64,000 nucleotides of DNA, from NCBI RefSeq assembly GCF_033568475.1, contig NW_027331831.1:14198001-14262000 (forward strand). Reading direction: 5' to 3'. A model generated the notes under the pieces. That model did not search any database, was not told the origin of the DNA, and worked only from the letters and a program-made list of their open reading frames with translations. This document shows, one piece after another, positions 34,782 through 46,106 of this stretch (its first letter is position 1; each line of letters starts with the position of its first letter). The position numbers and the translations under genes were made by a program. Origin of the DNA: Henckelia pumila (Eukaryota > Streptophyta > Magnoliopsida > Lamiales > Gesneriaceae).

Positions 34782-35844
34782 CGGTGATCAAGGAGGTGTC
34801 TGGATCTACCTCCTCGGCCTGCATCACAAACACTCTACCAGCGGTGTTCTTCTTCCTCGGGCAGTTAGCTATCTGATGCCCTGGCTCCCTACAGTGGTAG
34901 CAAACTCCTGCTCTCAAAAGACAAGGTCCCGAATGCATCTTCTGACACTTCGGGCAAGTAGGATAACCTATGGCATTAGGGGCCCCGCCCCTCTGCTGCT
35001 GCGGCCTCTGCTGCTGTGGCCTCTGCTGTGGATTCGGGCCCTTAGCCGGCCCTGTAAACTGCTTCTTCGCAGGAGGCTGCGAAGATGGTCGCTGATACCC
35101 AGCCTGAAACTGCCTCTTCCCCAGCTGCTCCCTCTGGATCTCCCTCCGACCCTCCTCGGAACGCAAGGCTCTACTGACTGCAGACTCATAAGTAAGGACG
35201 TCTGCCATGCGAACATCATGCTTGATATCCGCCCTCAAACCCTCCACAAACTGCCTCAACTTCTCTGGTGGACTATCTGAAATCAGAGGCACAAAGCGAC
35301 AGCCCCTCTCAAACTGACTCACGTACTCGACCACTGTCTTGTCCCCCTGACGGAGACTCATAAACTCTCGGATCATGCGACTGCGCACATCCTCTGTGAA
35401 GTACTTGGCGTAGAAGATACGCCTAAACTCTGTCCATGTCAGTGTAGGAAGGTGAACTCCCCTGGCAGCACCCTCCCACCAAAGCGCTGCGTCACCCCTC
35501 AGCATGTACGTCGCACAGTTCACCCTGTCGGTGTCTGTGATCCCCATATAAGCAAAGATGGACTCCAGAGAGCGAATCCATCCCTCAGCCACCAAAGGAT
35601 CGGTGGTACCAACAAACTCCTTGGGTCCCTTCTTCTGGAACCTCTCAGCAACGTCCTCCTCATGGGACAACCTAGGGCGAGTAGCCTGCTGCTCTAACAG
35701 AGCAGTAATCCCTGCCATCATATTCGCATTGGCCTGCTCCAATGCTGCTAGAGGGTTCTGCGGAGGTGAAGGTGGAGGTGGAGGTGTAGGTGGAGATCCC
35801 CCACGTCTGTTCATCGGTCTGGGAGGCATTCTGCACCACCACAT
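34765..35844 (-). CDS. Tekay copy B Gag (359 aa)
   Basis: Structural protein of the retroelement particle. ATG at 35842-35844 (MWWCRMPPRPMNRRGG); the second Met (MPPRPMNRRGG) is also possible. Residues 17-30 are Pro-rich, the Gag core is at about 70-220 (YMLRGDAALWWEGAARGV, SRMIREFMSLRQGDKT), followed by a Gln-rich basic linker and a zinc knuckle CYHCREPGHQIANC near 316-329, preceded by another CPKC pair. The frame is open to the stop in the gag-pol intron. Confidence 0.9.
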   Translation of the reverse strand: MWWCRMPPRPMNRRGGSPPTPPPPPSPPQNPLAALEQANANMMAGITALLEQQATRPRLSHEEDVAERFQKKGPKEFVGTTDPLVAEGWIRSLESIFAYMGITDTDRVNCATYMLRGDAALWWEGAARGVHLPTLTWTEFRRIFYAKYFTEDVRSRMIREFMSLRQGDKTVVEYVSQFERGCRFVPLISDSPPEKLRQFVEGLRADIKHDVRMADVLTYESAVSRALRSEEGRREIQREQLGKRQFQAGYQRPSSQPPAKKQFTGPAKGPNPQQRPQQQRPQQQRGGAPNAIGYPTCPKCQKMHSGPCLLRAGVCYHCREPGHQIANCPRKKNTAGRVFVMQAEEVDPDTSLITGISYP

Positions 35845-35998
35845 ATTTCTTTACGTAAATCGCCATGCATAACTAAGTTGTTTAACATTATTGCTAACTT
35901 AAATTCTAAAAATTAAATCATGCTATAAACACTTAAAACTTACAGACCGGTAGCGTGGATTTCTGAGCTCGCATAGCAGTAATGACCCCTCCAAGGAA

Positions 35999-36014
35999 CC
36001 GTGCTCTGATACCA
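35999..36014 (-). other. Primer-binding site, Tekay copy B
   Basis: TGGTATCAGAGCACGG on the minus strand, complementary to initiator tRNA-Met, two bases from the 5' LTR. Confidence 0.88.
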
Positions 36015-36016
36015 AC

Positions 36017-38666
36017 TGAAACGACCCTAACTCTATAATTATTAAATAAATAAATATGCGGAATTTTTTTTTTATTTTTTATATATATACCTACTAAATA
36101 AAATATGCACATATATGCCCATACATACATGCACAGAATAAAAAGATTTAAAATAAATAAATGAATAACTTAAATAAAAATTGCATTCTTTAAATAAAAT
36201 AAATATCTCAGTCAAACATTTAATTAAAAATACTGCATAAGAAAAATGATGTAAAATTTGCATGCACTGTAAATATTCAAAACCACAACCACTGAAAAGT
36301 AATTAAAAAGTGTAACATGCTGACATAATTAAAACATGCAATGTGACTCAGACATCTATCACGGTCACGGGGTCACTGCATGTCCGCTCATATGTCCTCG
36401 CCGCCGGTAGGAGCTACATCCTCCTCTACGAACTCACCTGCACCATACCAGTGTAGTGAGCCTAGAGGCCCAACATGCTAACATAACAAGGGTTTAAAAT
36501 AATTTAAATCACTTAAATATTAATACATAACATATATATGAATGAGTATGCTTAAAAAAATATCATGGCATAAACATACCTTAAATTAACTTAAATAACA
36601 TAATACATACATATTGTTGAGCAGATAAATTTTTAACATCGCATGGTTGTATCCGTAGTGTAACCTTAAATCATACATTAAATACTGATCAGCGTGAAAA
36701 CCAACGTACGTGGCGGTGACGAATCACCTCTTAAATTGGCAGTAAACTGCCCTTCAATAGTTCACATATGGGGACGAATCCCCCTTAAATTGTCACACTA
36801 CTTCAACTTTCAACATAAAATATTTTATTATGGCTCAACCTTAAACATTTAATTATGCATAAAATTATTTCATGAATGCATGTACTTAAATAAAATATGT
36901 GTCCTTCATATATATTTAATTTAATTTCTTACTAACATATAAATATTAAAATAACTTCAATGCATAAAAATAATTAAATATATAATCAGAACACATGCAA
37001 ATTTCTCATGGATTGTACTGGACTGCTGGCCATAACACTCAAGCCCATTTACTTAAATTTGGCCCAATAACATACTTAAGCCCAATAAAATTATTCTAAG
37101 CCCAATTAAAATAATTTAAAGCTCATAAAACATTCTAGGCCCAAAAACAACTTAAACTGGCCCAATGGGCCCAAAAGCCCAAAGACTGGCCCAATAACTT
37201 TTATGGGCTCAAAAGCCCATAAAATTAATGGACTAACTTAATTAAAATTTTTAAAAGTCCAAATAAAATTATTTGGGAGTCCAAATAATTTTATTTCTAA
37301 TTAATTGACCCAAAAACGAATTAATTCATAAAATATTTTGAAAATAAAAAGACTCGAGTCCGGCCCACCAACCCGGACCCGAACCAACTTAACCCGACCC
37401 ACTACCCTACTGACCCGACCCAGACCACAGACCCGACCCGGACCCAACAGAAAACCCTAGAACCCGACGCCCTATCCTCTTCTCGGCTGCGGCCGTGAGC
37501 AGCAGCCACTCCGTGGCTGCTGCCGGCCTGCTCCAGCCGCCCCTGGCCGGAGCGCCGCCGCCCAGACGTAGCCCACGTCTGGGCGGACCTGACCTGACCC
37601 AGCCCCAGCCCCCATGCAGCCTGGACCAACTCGCCGAGCCCCCCCTTCTCAAAACCCTAACCTGCGCACCAAGGGAGCCCAATCCGCACCAGCCGACTTT
37701 CCTGGGGCCGTTTGGCTCGAGCCCCTCGAGCCATTCGGTCCAGACCCTCCTCACACTACCTAGGACCCTGACCAGCAGCCATACCAGCCATGGTGGACCT
37801 GAAAAGGTGAACATGAACAAGGAAAACAAGAAACTTTGGGCATAAACCGAACAACCGAACCATTTTCTGGAAAAAAAACTTGAAAGTTTTGATGCATACA
37901 CAATCCACACAATATAATATCTGATAGGTATAAAAAAAATGGAAGAAAATCATGCCTTTCACTGAAATTGAAGAGAAAAACGTGCGTGGAACGATTCCGG
38001 GACGACGGGACGAACACACCTTCGAAGCTTTAAGAAAATCGAGCTATGGAACCTCCTAGGGCTTGCTGATCGAGGAAGAAGATGAATAATGGGGGAGAGG
38101 GAGGCGGCTGAATGGGTAATCGGTTAAGGGTTTGGGTAGATTAGGTTTTGGGGTTTTATTTTAATTAATATAGGTTTTAGGATAATTAAAAGTTTTAAAT
38201 ATAAAACATAAAATTTTAAAACTCTAAATAAAAGTTAAAATCTGATAACTTAAGTTAAAAATATAAAAATCCCGAAATTACAAATTTAGGAAATTTTAAA
38301 AATAATTAAAAGTCATTAAAATGGCTAAATTTGGATAAAAATGGACTTCTAAAATTATATAAAATTAAATACTAAAAATTTTGAGGCAATAAAACTCAAA
38401 ATAATATTTTTGGGCTCTAAAAATGCTCATGAAATAAATTGGCTAGAAAGTTGTCATCTCGTCCGTCCACGGTCCGGTTTACGCGATCAAAACAATTAAA
38501 ATACTAAAAATCGTAAAATCACTAATTATGGGTTAAATGCTTAAAAATAAATTAAATCATGCACAAATAATTCACATAATTATTTAACTCATAAATCACA
38601 AATTTAAATAATTAAATATCCTAATTATGCATGCGGATTTACGTATTTAAAATACCGGGTGTTACA
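36017..38666 (-). repeat. Outer (5') LTR of the Tekay dimer (2650 bp)
   Basis: Begins TGTAACACCC at 38666 and ends TTTCA at 36017 on the element strand. The five bases beyond it (CCATG, 38667-38671) should be half of a target duplication, but the partner is lost with the deleted left end. Confidence 0.9.
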
Positions 38667-39075
38667 CCATGTTCATAGTTCAAAAGCAGTTCACAATCCC
38701 TTCCTACAAAAGACTGAAATTAATGGTTAAATATTTTTAGCTAATATAGAAAATTGTGAACGGGAAACACTTAAAACTCATAAAATCAACCCCCTCTTTA
38801 TATAGAGAATAGTAATACATAAACATAGAAATGATAGAATATACAGATAGATATAGAAACACATGAAATATTCAACTGAAAAAAAAAACGTATGAAATTT
38901 AATCATTATTATAATTATTTTAATGGTACTATCGAGTAAATTTGATGCAAAGCCACATATTAGAAAGAAATGAAATATAATGATCATTTATTAAAAGCAA
39001 CATTAATGCAGACTGGAATAACATCAACTATACATTAAAGAACCACAAAAAGCTTCCTCTGCACCAAATCAATCA
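38667..39075. other. AT-rich 3' flank of the triple F-box gene
   Basis: No gene seen. It should contain the 3' UTR of the F-box gene ending at 39076. Confidence 0.5.
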
Positions 39076-42000
39076 CTAAATTACCTTCAACCACAATGCC
39101 CTTCCGATGTGATCACCATCCAGATCAGGTGCTACCAGGCTTTCGATAAAAGTGGTCGCTTGGACTTCGTGCCTGCATCCGAAATGATGCATCTCAGGGT
39201 TTCTCGAGTCGTATACAGCCAAAGATGTTCCATAGTCGAATACTATCTTCCCATCTTCTATCATAAATATCGGCGTCGGGCCAACGAGCTGATGTTCCCT
39301 CAGATTCACAAAAAAGGGGACGTGAACCACTTTAGACCACGATGCCTGGACACCGTATTCGTACAGCAGCCATATATCCATATGAGTATCACGTTCGAAA
39401 GATACAGCAAGGCGGCCCTGTAAAATATTTACGTTGATTCTCACATCATCATCCACAAAATTAGGTGCTGCAAGCTTCACAAAGGTGTCCGATGAAAGAT
39501 CGAGGGAAATGATAGCCCATTTGGTTGGTCTATTTGGATCTTGTACTGACCAATGAATGGCTCCATTAAGAAACTTACCCGACCCACCAAATGTGTCACC
39601 AACATCAGGCCAATTCGACAGTGTCTTCCAAGAGTTGGACCTCAAACTATAAACCTTGAGTTGAGTCTGGTATGTGTCCATATTGAGCATGACTTTGAAA
39701 ATTTCCACCACTTTATAATCATCATGCAGCTCATCATAACCGAGACCATACGTCATGCTATAGTGGTCGAGCGCATTTGCACCAGAGTATGGTAAAACTT
39801 TGGATTTTCTCATCGCTGGATTCCATAAAATCATGGTGCTCGGAAATAAAAGAACAGAGACCAGACCATTGCAAGAACCCAAAAGCCATAACTCAGCATC
39901 TACCCTGAGATGAGGAAAATCCAGCCACACAGAGTGATCCAATAAGGTTTCATCAGTTATAGGGTAAATGAAGCCACCAGAAACACAATCCTTGACAGCA
40001 TTATCAAGAGAACAACTGTATAAATCCGTTGGGAATATTTTTGAACCGAAGATGAGCATATCATTCTTAGTTTGAATCTTGAGATGGGCCTTCACAAATT
40101 GAGGACTTGAAATCAAAGAAAACCATCCTTTCGACACGGAGCTAAAGCGTACAAGAGACTTCACAGGTAATCTCATGAGGATCTCTGTAATAATCTCTAG
40201 GGGCAATGTCCTTCCAGTGCTTGTACCATCTTCCAAATTTGGTGAAATTAGGCTTTCATAGTATGTAATACCTTCAACTTCAGAAATGCTACTAAAATGG
40301 TGAATCTGCGGGTTTCGACGATCATACACACTTAAATTTGATCCATAATTAATCAGTATCCTGTCGTCTGGTGACAGAAACAGAGGACATGGTCTAATGT
40401 ACTCATCATCCATCATATCATGAAGGACGGGTATGCAAGCCACTTTAGTCCAAGATTCTTTCACACCGTATTCCTTCATCAACCATATATCCATATGAGT
40501 ATTTCGTTCGCAACATACACTTAGAAAACCATTTAAAACCTTTACCACAATTGTAACATCATCATTCTCAAGATTGGGTAAAGGTATCACCGTAAAAGTG
40601 TCCATTGCAAGATCATGAGAAACAAGCTCCCACTCAACTGGTCCATCATAGTGTGTGACCGACCAATGTATGGCTCCGTTCAAATACTTACCAGAACCAC
40701 CAAATGCATGACCACCTGGCCAATTTGACAAAATTGTCCAAGAATTGGACTTCAAACTATAAACCTTGACCTGAATCTCAAGCACGTGTGACCCTGTCAC
40801 ACGCTCAAAACTGAAAAACTCCACTACCTTATAATCACCATGCAACTCGTCATAACCAAAACCATATGTCAGGGCGTAATAGTCGAAATCCATATCCGTA
40901 CCAGAATTTGGTAAAACCTTAGATTGATTTATTGTTGGATTCCACAACATCACTGCGTTAGGAAGCAGTGAAACAGAAACCAATCCATGACAAGAACCCA
41001 AAAGCCATATCATATCATCAGGCTCAAGAATAGGATAATCCCAACACACAGCCTCAACCTGCAAATGTTCATCAATTTCTGGGTAAATGGAACCACTTAA
41101 AACAGAATCTGCCACTGCACCATGAAGAGAACAAGTGAATAGGGCCATTGGAAAGGTTCTGGAACCGAAGATGAGTCTATCATGAGTGTACACATTGTTT
41201 TTGGTTGCATACTTGAGGTGGGCCTTGGCAAATTGAGAACTTGAAATTAAAGAAAGCCATCCCTTTGAAACCGTACTAAAGCGCATAAGAGACTTCACGG
41301 GTAATCTCAATAGTATCTCTCTAATTATTTCCGGCGGCAAAGTCCTTCCAATGATAACATCATCCTCCAAATTTGGAGAAACAAGGCTCTCAGAGTAGGT
41401 AATAGCTTCCACTTCAAATTTAATACCAAAGTGATGAATATATGGACTCCTTGGATCGTACAAGCTTAAATTTGTTCCATAATTAACAAGCATCCTGCCA
41501 TCCACCGACAGAAACAATGGACAGGGTCTTGTAAACATATAATCCCTAATATGCAAAAAGAATGGGATTCTAGCCACTTTAGTCCACGATTTTCTCACAC
41601 AACAGTCTTTCATCAACCATATATCCATGTGTGTGTTTCTTTCACAACATACAGCAAGAGAACCCCTTAAAACCTTCACCTCGACATTGACATCGTCGCC
41701 ATCATCATCATCAAAAGTAGGCAAAGGTAAGACCGCAAAAGTGTCAGTTGCAAGATCATGAGAAACAATCTCCCACTCAACCGGTCCATCGAAGTGGTAG
41801 ACCGACCAATAGATGGCTCCATTAAAAAACTTTCCAGACCCACCAAATGTGTATCCACCAGGCCAATTCGACAAAGTCTTCCAAGAGTTAGCCCTCAAAC
41901 TATAAACCTTTAGCTGATTCTCTAGTAAGCCTGCACTTGGATCAGGCTCAAAACTAAAAACTTCCACCACTTTATAATCATCGTGCAAATCATCATAACC

Positions 42001-42525
42001 GAAACCAAATGTTATGCTGTAGTATTCCAAATCCAGAACCGTGCCAGAATTTGGCAGTTTTTTGGTTTTCGTTGTTACTGGATTCCACAAGATCAATGTT
42101 TCAACAGACAAAGTGAGACATACCAATCCATTACAGGACCCTACAAGCCATATCACATCATCAGGCTCGTAGAAGGGACTATCAAAGCAAACACGTTGAA
42201 CGAGTAAGTTTTGATTACGCAGAGGGTAAATGTGGCAAAGAGGAACAGAGTCATCAACTGCAGATTGAACAGAACAAGTGTACAGATCCATTGGAATCCC
42301 CTTGGAACCGAATAAGAGTCTATCATCACCATCCACACGATTCTTGCTCGAATTCTTGACATGGGCCTTGGCAAAATCGTAACTTGAAATAAAAAAAAGC
42401 CAAGATTTGGAGACGCACCTGAGTTTCAACAGGGATCTCACCGGCAGCAGCAAAAGGATATCTATGATGATTTCCTCAGGAAGTTCTGACAAAGATGGAG
42501 TCACAACAACATCATCATTTGCCAT
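39076..42525 (-). CDS. Triple-module F-box protein: three F-box + FBA units in one exon (1149 aa)
   Basis: F-box proteins are substrate receptors of SCF ubiquitin ligases; the F-box binds SKP1 and the FBA region binds the target. This single uninterrupted frame holds three complete units of about 380 residues. F-boxes start near residues 14 (LPEEIIIDILLLLPVRSLLK), 395 (LPPEIIREILLRLPVKSLMR) and 773 (LPLEIITEILMRLPVKSLVR). Each is followed by the FBA hallmarks: GSCNGLV or GSCHGLV, LWNP, YGFGYDELHxDYKVVE, KVYSLRxNSW, GAIxWSV, ERNTHMDIWLM, YGTNLSLYD. Linkers between units read SPNLED...GRTLP. The protein ends GRALWLKVI, matching the start of the next unit (GRTLPLEII), as if a fourth had been lost. 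ATG at 42523-42525 (ATAATGGCA context) is chosen; a longer frame upstream has only a TTG. Ordinary plant F-box/FBA proteins have one unit of about 350-420 residues. No stop or frameshift, so it is probably a working gene; expression is unknown. Confidence 0.88.
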   Translation of the reverse strand: MANDDVVVTPSLSELPEEIIIDILLLLPVRSLLKLRCVSKSWLFFISSYDFAKAHVKNSSKNRVDGDDRLLFGSKGIPMDLYTCSVQSAVDDSVPLCHIYPLRNQNLLVQRVCFDSPFYEPDDVIWLVGSCNGLVCLTLSVETLILWNPVTTKTKKLPNSGTVLDLEYYSITFGFGYDDLHDDYKVVEVFSFEPDPSAGLLENQLKVYSLRANSWKTLSNWPGGYTFGGSGKFFNGAIYWSVYHFDGPVEWEIVSHDLATDTFAVLPLPTFDDDDGDDVNVEVKVLRGSLAVCCERNTHMDIWLMKDCCVRKSWTKVARIPFFLHIRDYMFTRPCPLFLSVDGRMLVNYGTNLSLYDPRSPYIHHFGIKFEVEAITYSESLVSPNLEDDVIIGRTLPPEIIREILLRLPVKSLMRFSTVSKGWLSLISSSQFAKAHLKYATKNNVYTHDRLIFGSRTFPMALFTCSLHGAVADSVLSGSIYPEIDEHLQVEAVCWDYPILEPDDMIWLLGSCHGLVSVSLLPNAVMLWNPTINQSKVLPNSGTDMDFDYYALTYGFGYDELHGDYKVVEFFSFERVTGSHVLEIQVKVYSLKSNSWTILSNWPGGHAFGGSGKYLNGAIHWSVTHYDGPVEWELVSHDLAMDTFTVIPLPNLENDDVTIVVKVLNGFLSVCCERNTHMDIWLMKEYGVKESWTKVACIPVLHDMMDDEYIRPCPLFLSPDDRILINYGSNLSVYDRRNPQIHHFSSISEVEGITYYESLISPNLEDGTSTGRTLPLEIITEILMRLPVKSLVRFSSVSKGWFSLISSPQFVKAHLKIQTKNDMLIFGSKIFPTDLYSCSLDNAVKDCVSGGFIYPITDETLLDHSVWLDFPHLRVDAELWLLGSCNGLVSVLLFPSTMILWNPAMRKSKVLPYSGANALDHYSMTYGLGYDELHDDYKVVEIFKVMLNMDTYQTQLKVYSLRSNSWKTLSNWPDVGDTFGGSGKFLNGAIHWSVQDPNRPTKWAIISLDLSSDTFVKLAAPNFVDDDVRINVNILQGRLAVSFERDTHMDIWLLYEYGVQASWSKVVHVPFFVNLREHQLVGPTPIFMIEDGKIVFDYGTSLAVYDSRNPEMHHFGCRHEVQATTFIESLVAPDLDGDHIGRALWLKVI

Positions 42526-42604
42526 TATCACCGCAATCCAAAACAAAACATACGACCGTCAATTTTCTGGGTTTACATATATAATTGTTCAGTTTTAACT
42601 AGAG

Positions 42605-43275
42605 CCCCTATGGGTCATAGTCGACTTGTCAGATGGGCCGCCCCTCCGGCCATTAGCCCGTTTAAGTTCGCTCCAAACGGGTCATGAAAATTCCAACCCG
42701 TCCCCCGCTGCCGCAAATTGCGGGTTAGACGGGTCAATTCGTCAAAATTTTTAAAAAAATAATTAAAAAAAATATAAAAAAACTCAAAAAATAAATTTAG
42801 TATTTGAGATTAGAAAAAAAAAATATGAACAATGTTAAACAATAACAAATAATAAATGTCACAATCAAACAAATCATATAAAATTTTAATATTAACTATT
42901 ATATTTTGGATAAAAAAAATCATATTTCCAAATAATATGAATAATATAAATAGATATTTAACCATAAAAAATAATAATGTAAGATATTAAAAATATTACA
43001 AATAATAGTTTTAAAATTTTAAAATCATATTATTTAAAAATAAATACTTTTATGGCCATAATTCAAAAAAAAAATTTAAAATTTTTTTTTTAAAAAAAAC
43101 TGATGGATCGGGCCTCCCCGCCCCGCCCCGCCTTAACCCACGGCCCATTTGGGTTGGCCAGTTTAGGCCCGCCTCCAAACGGGCCAGTAAAACCCCAACC
43201 CAATCCGTCAATTTTTCATGACGAAACGGACCGGTGAGACGGACCGGACACATTTGACTGCTCTACCCCTACAAT
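42605..43275. mobile_element. Possible non-autonomous hAT-like element upstream of the F-box gene
   Basis: GC-rich ends (CTAGAGCCCCTATGGGTC on the left, CTGCTCTACCCCTA on the right, reading TAGGGGTAGAGCAG from the other strand) enclose a very AT-rich core. Subterminal pieces such as CCGTTTAAG/CAAACGGG and CAAACGGGCC repeat in both ends. These features recall plant hAT MITEs (TAGGGGTG ends), but the ends do not match well and no 8-bp duplication was found. Confidence 0.3.
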
Positions 43276-43816
43276 CGAGTTTTTTGAATTAGCACCAAAA
43301 CATTAATTTCTTATTTCAACTTTTCCAACTTAATATATTTCAACTTTTTCTGGTCCAATTTTTTTATGAAATTATTTTGTTGCACAGCTCGTGAGTTTTA
43401 ACATTTTATTACTATAATATAATTATATAAAAAATATATATACAATTTCTGTTTCGTTTCTCAAATCTTAATATTCGTGCAATAGGTTGAATAACTCGCA
43501 AAATAAGTTAGAACATTTCGCATCGAATTTAAACTCGAATTCCATTTCAAGATAAACTCGAGACAAAATTTTTTAAATTTTGACGCTTCGAATCGCGCTC
43601 GAACTCGTATATATTTAATTCGAATCGAATTCAAATTTTAAAAATTTTAGTAATATTGAGCTCGATTTGATTCTTTTATACCCATAGTTTTAATGTGATA
43701 ATTCCACTAGATTAGATTAATATTAATTAAATTTTATTCTTCAATTTCTTTGTAAAATCGGTTGAAGTAATTCAATGTAATGTTTTAGATAATTTGTTGT
43801 GGATTATTATTAATTT

Positions 43817-43817
<1 letters not shown>

Positions 43818-43853
<36 letters not shown>
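43818..43853. repeat. (TTG)12 microsatellite
   Basis: Twelve perfect TTG units. Confidence 0.9.
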
Positions 43854-43854
<1 letters not shown>

Positions 43855-43905
43855 ATATATTGGTTGGTTGAATAAATATGCTGAAAGTTTAATATATAGA
43901 CAAGG

Positions 43906-44496
43906 TGTGTTGGTTGGGTAAATAACTTGAAAGTTTAATATATAGACAAGGACAAACCTTTTTTTTATTGAGCTAGTTTTTGGGGTGAGTTAGGTCCAAG
44001 TCTCATTCCTTAAGATGGTATCAGAGCCCTTGTCCTGCCGTTATATGTTGGACTGCCCATATTGAGCCACCCGTCTCATAGTTGGGCCACCCGTTATTGT
44101 CTTCACGCTCCAGTCATTTTATTCCTAAGAGCGATAGGAGAGTGTTGATGTGTTAGTTTGTCCAACATCGGTTGAGTAAATAGCCTGAGAGTTTAATATA
44201 TAGGCTTGGACAAACCTCCCCTCTTGAGCTAGTTTTTGGGGTTGAGTTGAGTTCAAGTCTCATTTTTTAACATGATATCAGAGCTCATGTTTCACCGTTA
44301 TGTGTTGGACTGCCCACAGTTGGGTCACCCGTCTCATAGGTGGATCACCCGTTAATATCTCCACACTCCAATCGTTTCATTCATGGGCGTGGAAGGGTGT
44401 GTTGGTTGGGTAAATAGCCTGAAAGTTTAATATATAGACATGACAAACCTTTCCCCTCTTGAATTACGAGTTAGGTCCAAGTTTCATTCCTTATCA
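43906..44496 (+). mobile_element. TRIM retrotransposon with three LTRs and two internal domains
   Basis: Three copies of a ~100-120 bp LTR (43906-44015, 44151-44272, 44398-44496) share GGTTGGGTAAATAGCCTGA, AGTTTAATATATAGACA, CTTGAGCTAGTTTTTGGGGT and a TCTCATT...TTAA end. The first two are followed by primer sites TGGTATCAGAGC (44016-44027) and TGATATCAGAGC (44273-44284), complementary to initiator tRNA-Met, and a ~125-bp internal part with TTGGACTGCCCA and CACCCGTCTCATAG. No coding capacity. The LTR text is that of the common plant TRIM family; a half copy precedes at about 43856-43905. Confidence 0.75.

Positions 44497-44535
<39 letters not shown>
44497..44535. repeat. (ATT)13 microsatellite
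   Basis: Thirteen perfect ATT units immediately after the third TRIM LTR. Confidence 0.9.
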
Positions 44536-44536
44536 T

Positions 44537-45914
44537 GTGATCAAGATAATATGACGAAATAATATCAATAAAGATTTGTCTTATGTTATTTTCTCTTGTA
44601 AATAGTAGAGACGAAATCAGGATTTTTTTTTAAGCTAAAAATTTATTCGATAAAAAGCGACAAAATATCTTTTATCTTATCTTTTTTTGAGTTGACAAAG
44701 AGGATTGTTATAATTGAATATCGAATGCAATATGATAAAGGGAACTGTTACAATTGAATCTTGAATTCGAATATTTGTCTCATACACTTAAAACCTTCGT
44801 GTTAGATGAGATACACTTCATCGATATCTTTTATATTATGTTAATCTTTATTTTATCTCTTTTATTTATCGATAAAAAAATCCACTAATAAAAAAATATT
44901 AACAAATATACTGGATATACCGAAAAAATCAAACCAAAATGTTCAAGTGTGTAAACAACTCGAGCGAAATAACTCGAGGAAACAGTGATTCAAGAAACCA
45001 AATTTTAATATATTGATATTCTAAATTATAATAATATTAATATTATTAAAATTTGATAGATAATATAATATTTTATTTTGACAAATGATTGCGTGAAATT
45101 TGATGATAAATAATAATAATTTTTTAAATAGCTTAAACCTCAAAAAGTTAATTTCATCCACACATATATTACAAATATATAAAACCCAAAACGATAAATA
45201 TATAGTGAGATTATATCAGATCATAAATGTACGGTAATACGATAATAAATTGAAACTATATACAGTAGTATATTATCATATGAGCTATATGAAACAAATT
45301 CTATAGGAAAACACATTACTTAGTTGTAGTGACATTACTTAATTGTAGTGCTTGACTGCTTGTCATTTTCAAACATTTTTTTTTATAACCATTTCTCTTC
45401 TTTATTAAATTTGATGAACACGGATGGATATGTCATGCACTAGCATGCAAGAAATAAAAAGTTTTAAATGCTTTCATTTGTTGCCAACTGAGTTAATTTT
45501 GCAACATAAGCATCAGAAGTTTGCAAATGAATCACACAACAGTGCAACAGTACTGGAGACCAAATAACTTGAATATGATGCAGCAGCTCTTCTAAATCAA
45601 AATCGTGACAGAAGTGGAGTGAATAAATCAGATCCCTTTCAAAGTGTAACATAGTTTTAGTTGCGCATTTTGTCCGTCCCAACCGGCCGCGGCCGCATAA
45701 GCATGGAAACACGGGGATGATGTTTAAGCACACAGCAACATTAAAATGTGTCACACAAAAAGTGGACAAAGTAACTGCGTGAATCATGAACAATCTCTTT
45801 TACTTGACACAGAAAAAAAAAGTTCATTCCTCCGACAATCCGACAAATTTATTTATAGTCAACTTATGCAAAAATATGAAGCGTAGACCAACATCTCATC
45901 CAAACATGAAGCAC

Positions 45915-45948
<34 letters not shown>

Positions 45949-46106
45949 ATCAGCATTGGTGAAAATCACTCTGCTAAAGAAACAAACAATCCACAAACAG
46001 AGCAAACAGCCGAGGGAGGAAATGAAGAAAGTGCCGCAACATACTAGCCAATTCAATTACGTACTCGAGCAGATTCGATGACTGGAGTTCTAGTGAGAGT
46101 AAAATG
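44537..46106. other. AT-rich intergenic, no gene recognised
   Basis: About 1.6 kb between the TRIM and the decayed F-box locus. It holds a (CA)n(TA)n microsatellite at 45915-45948 and short ORFs (45464-45793, 45859-46056, minus strand) without domains. Confidence 0.5.

Larger units (their letters stand above)
23999..38666 (-). mobile_element. Tekay-type chromovirus dimer: LTR-internal-LTR-internal (truncated)
   Basis: Two Ty3/gypsy copies on the minus strand, head to tail. In sense order: LTR 38666-36017, internal B 36016-31150, LTR 31149-28512, internal A 28511-23999. The middle LTR is both the 3' LTR of B and the 5' LTR of A. Primer site for initiator tRNA-Met, a C-terminal chromodomain and 2.6-kb LTRs point to the Tekay/Del chromovirus lineage. 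Copy A has no 3' LTR: it ends inside integrase at the 497-bp array. The two LTRs differ by roughly 1.5-2 percent by eye. This structure normally comes from unequal recombination between LTRs. Confidence 0.9.

Noticed and set aside
23999..38671. A target-site duplication for the Tekay dimer
   Set aside because: The left end is lost at the array junction, so the CCATG on the right has no partner to test.
39109..42598. Plus-strand ORFs inside the F-box gene
   Set aside because: Antisense shadows; the minus-strand frame is continuous and carries the domains.
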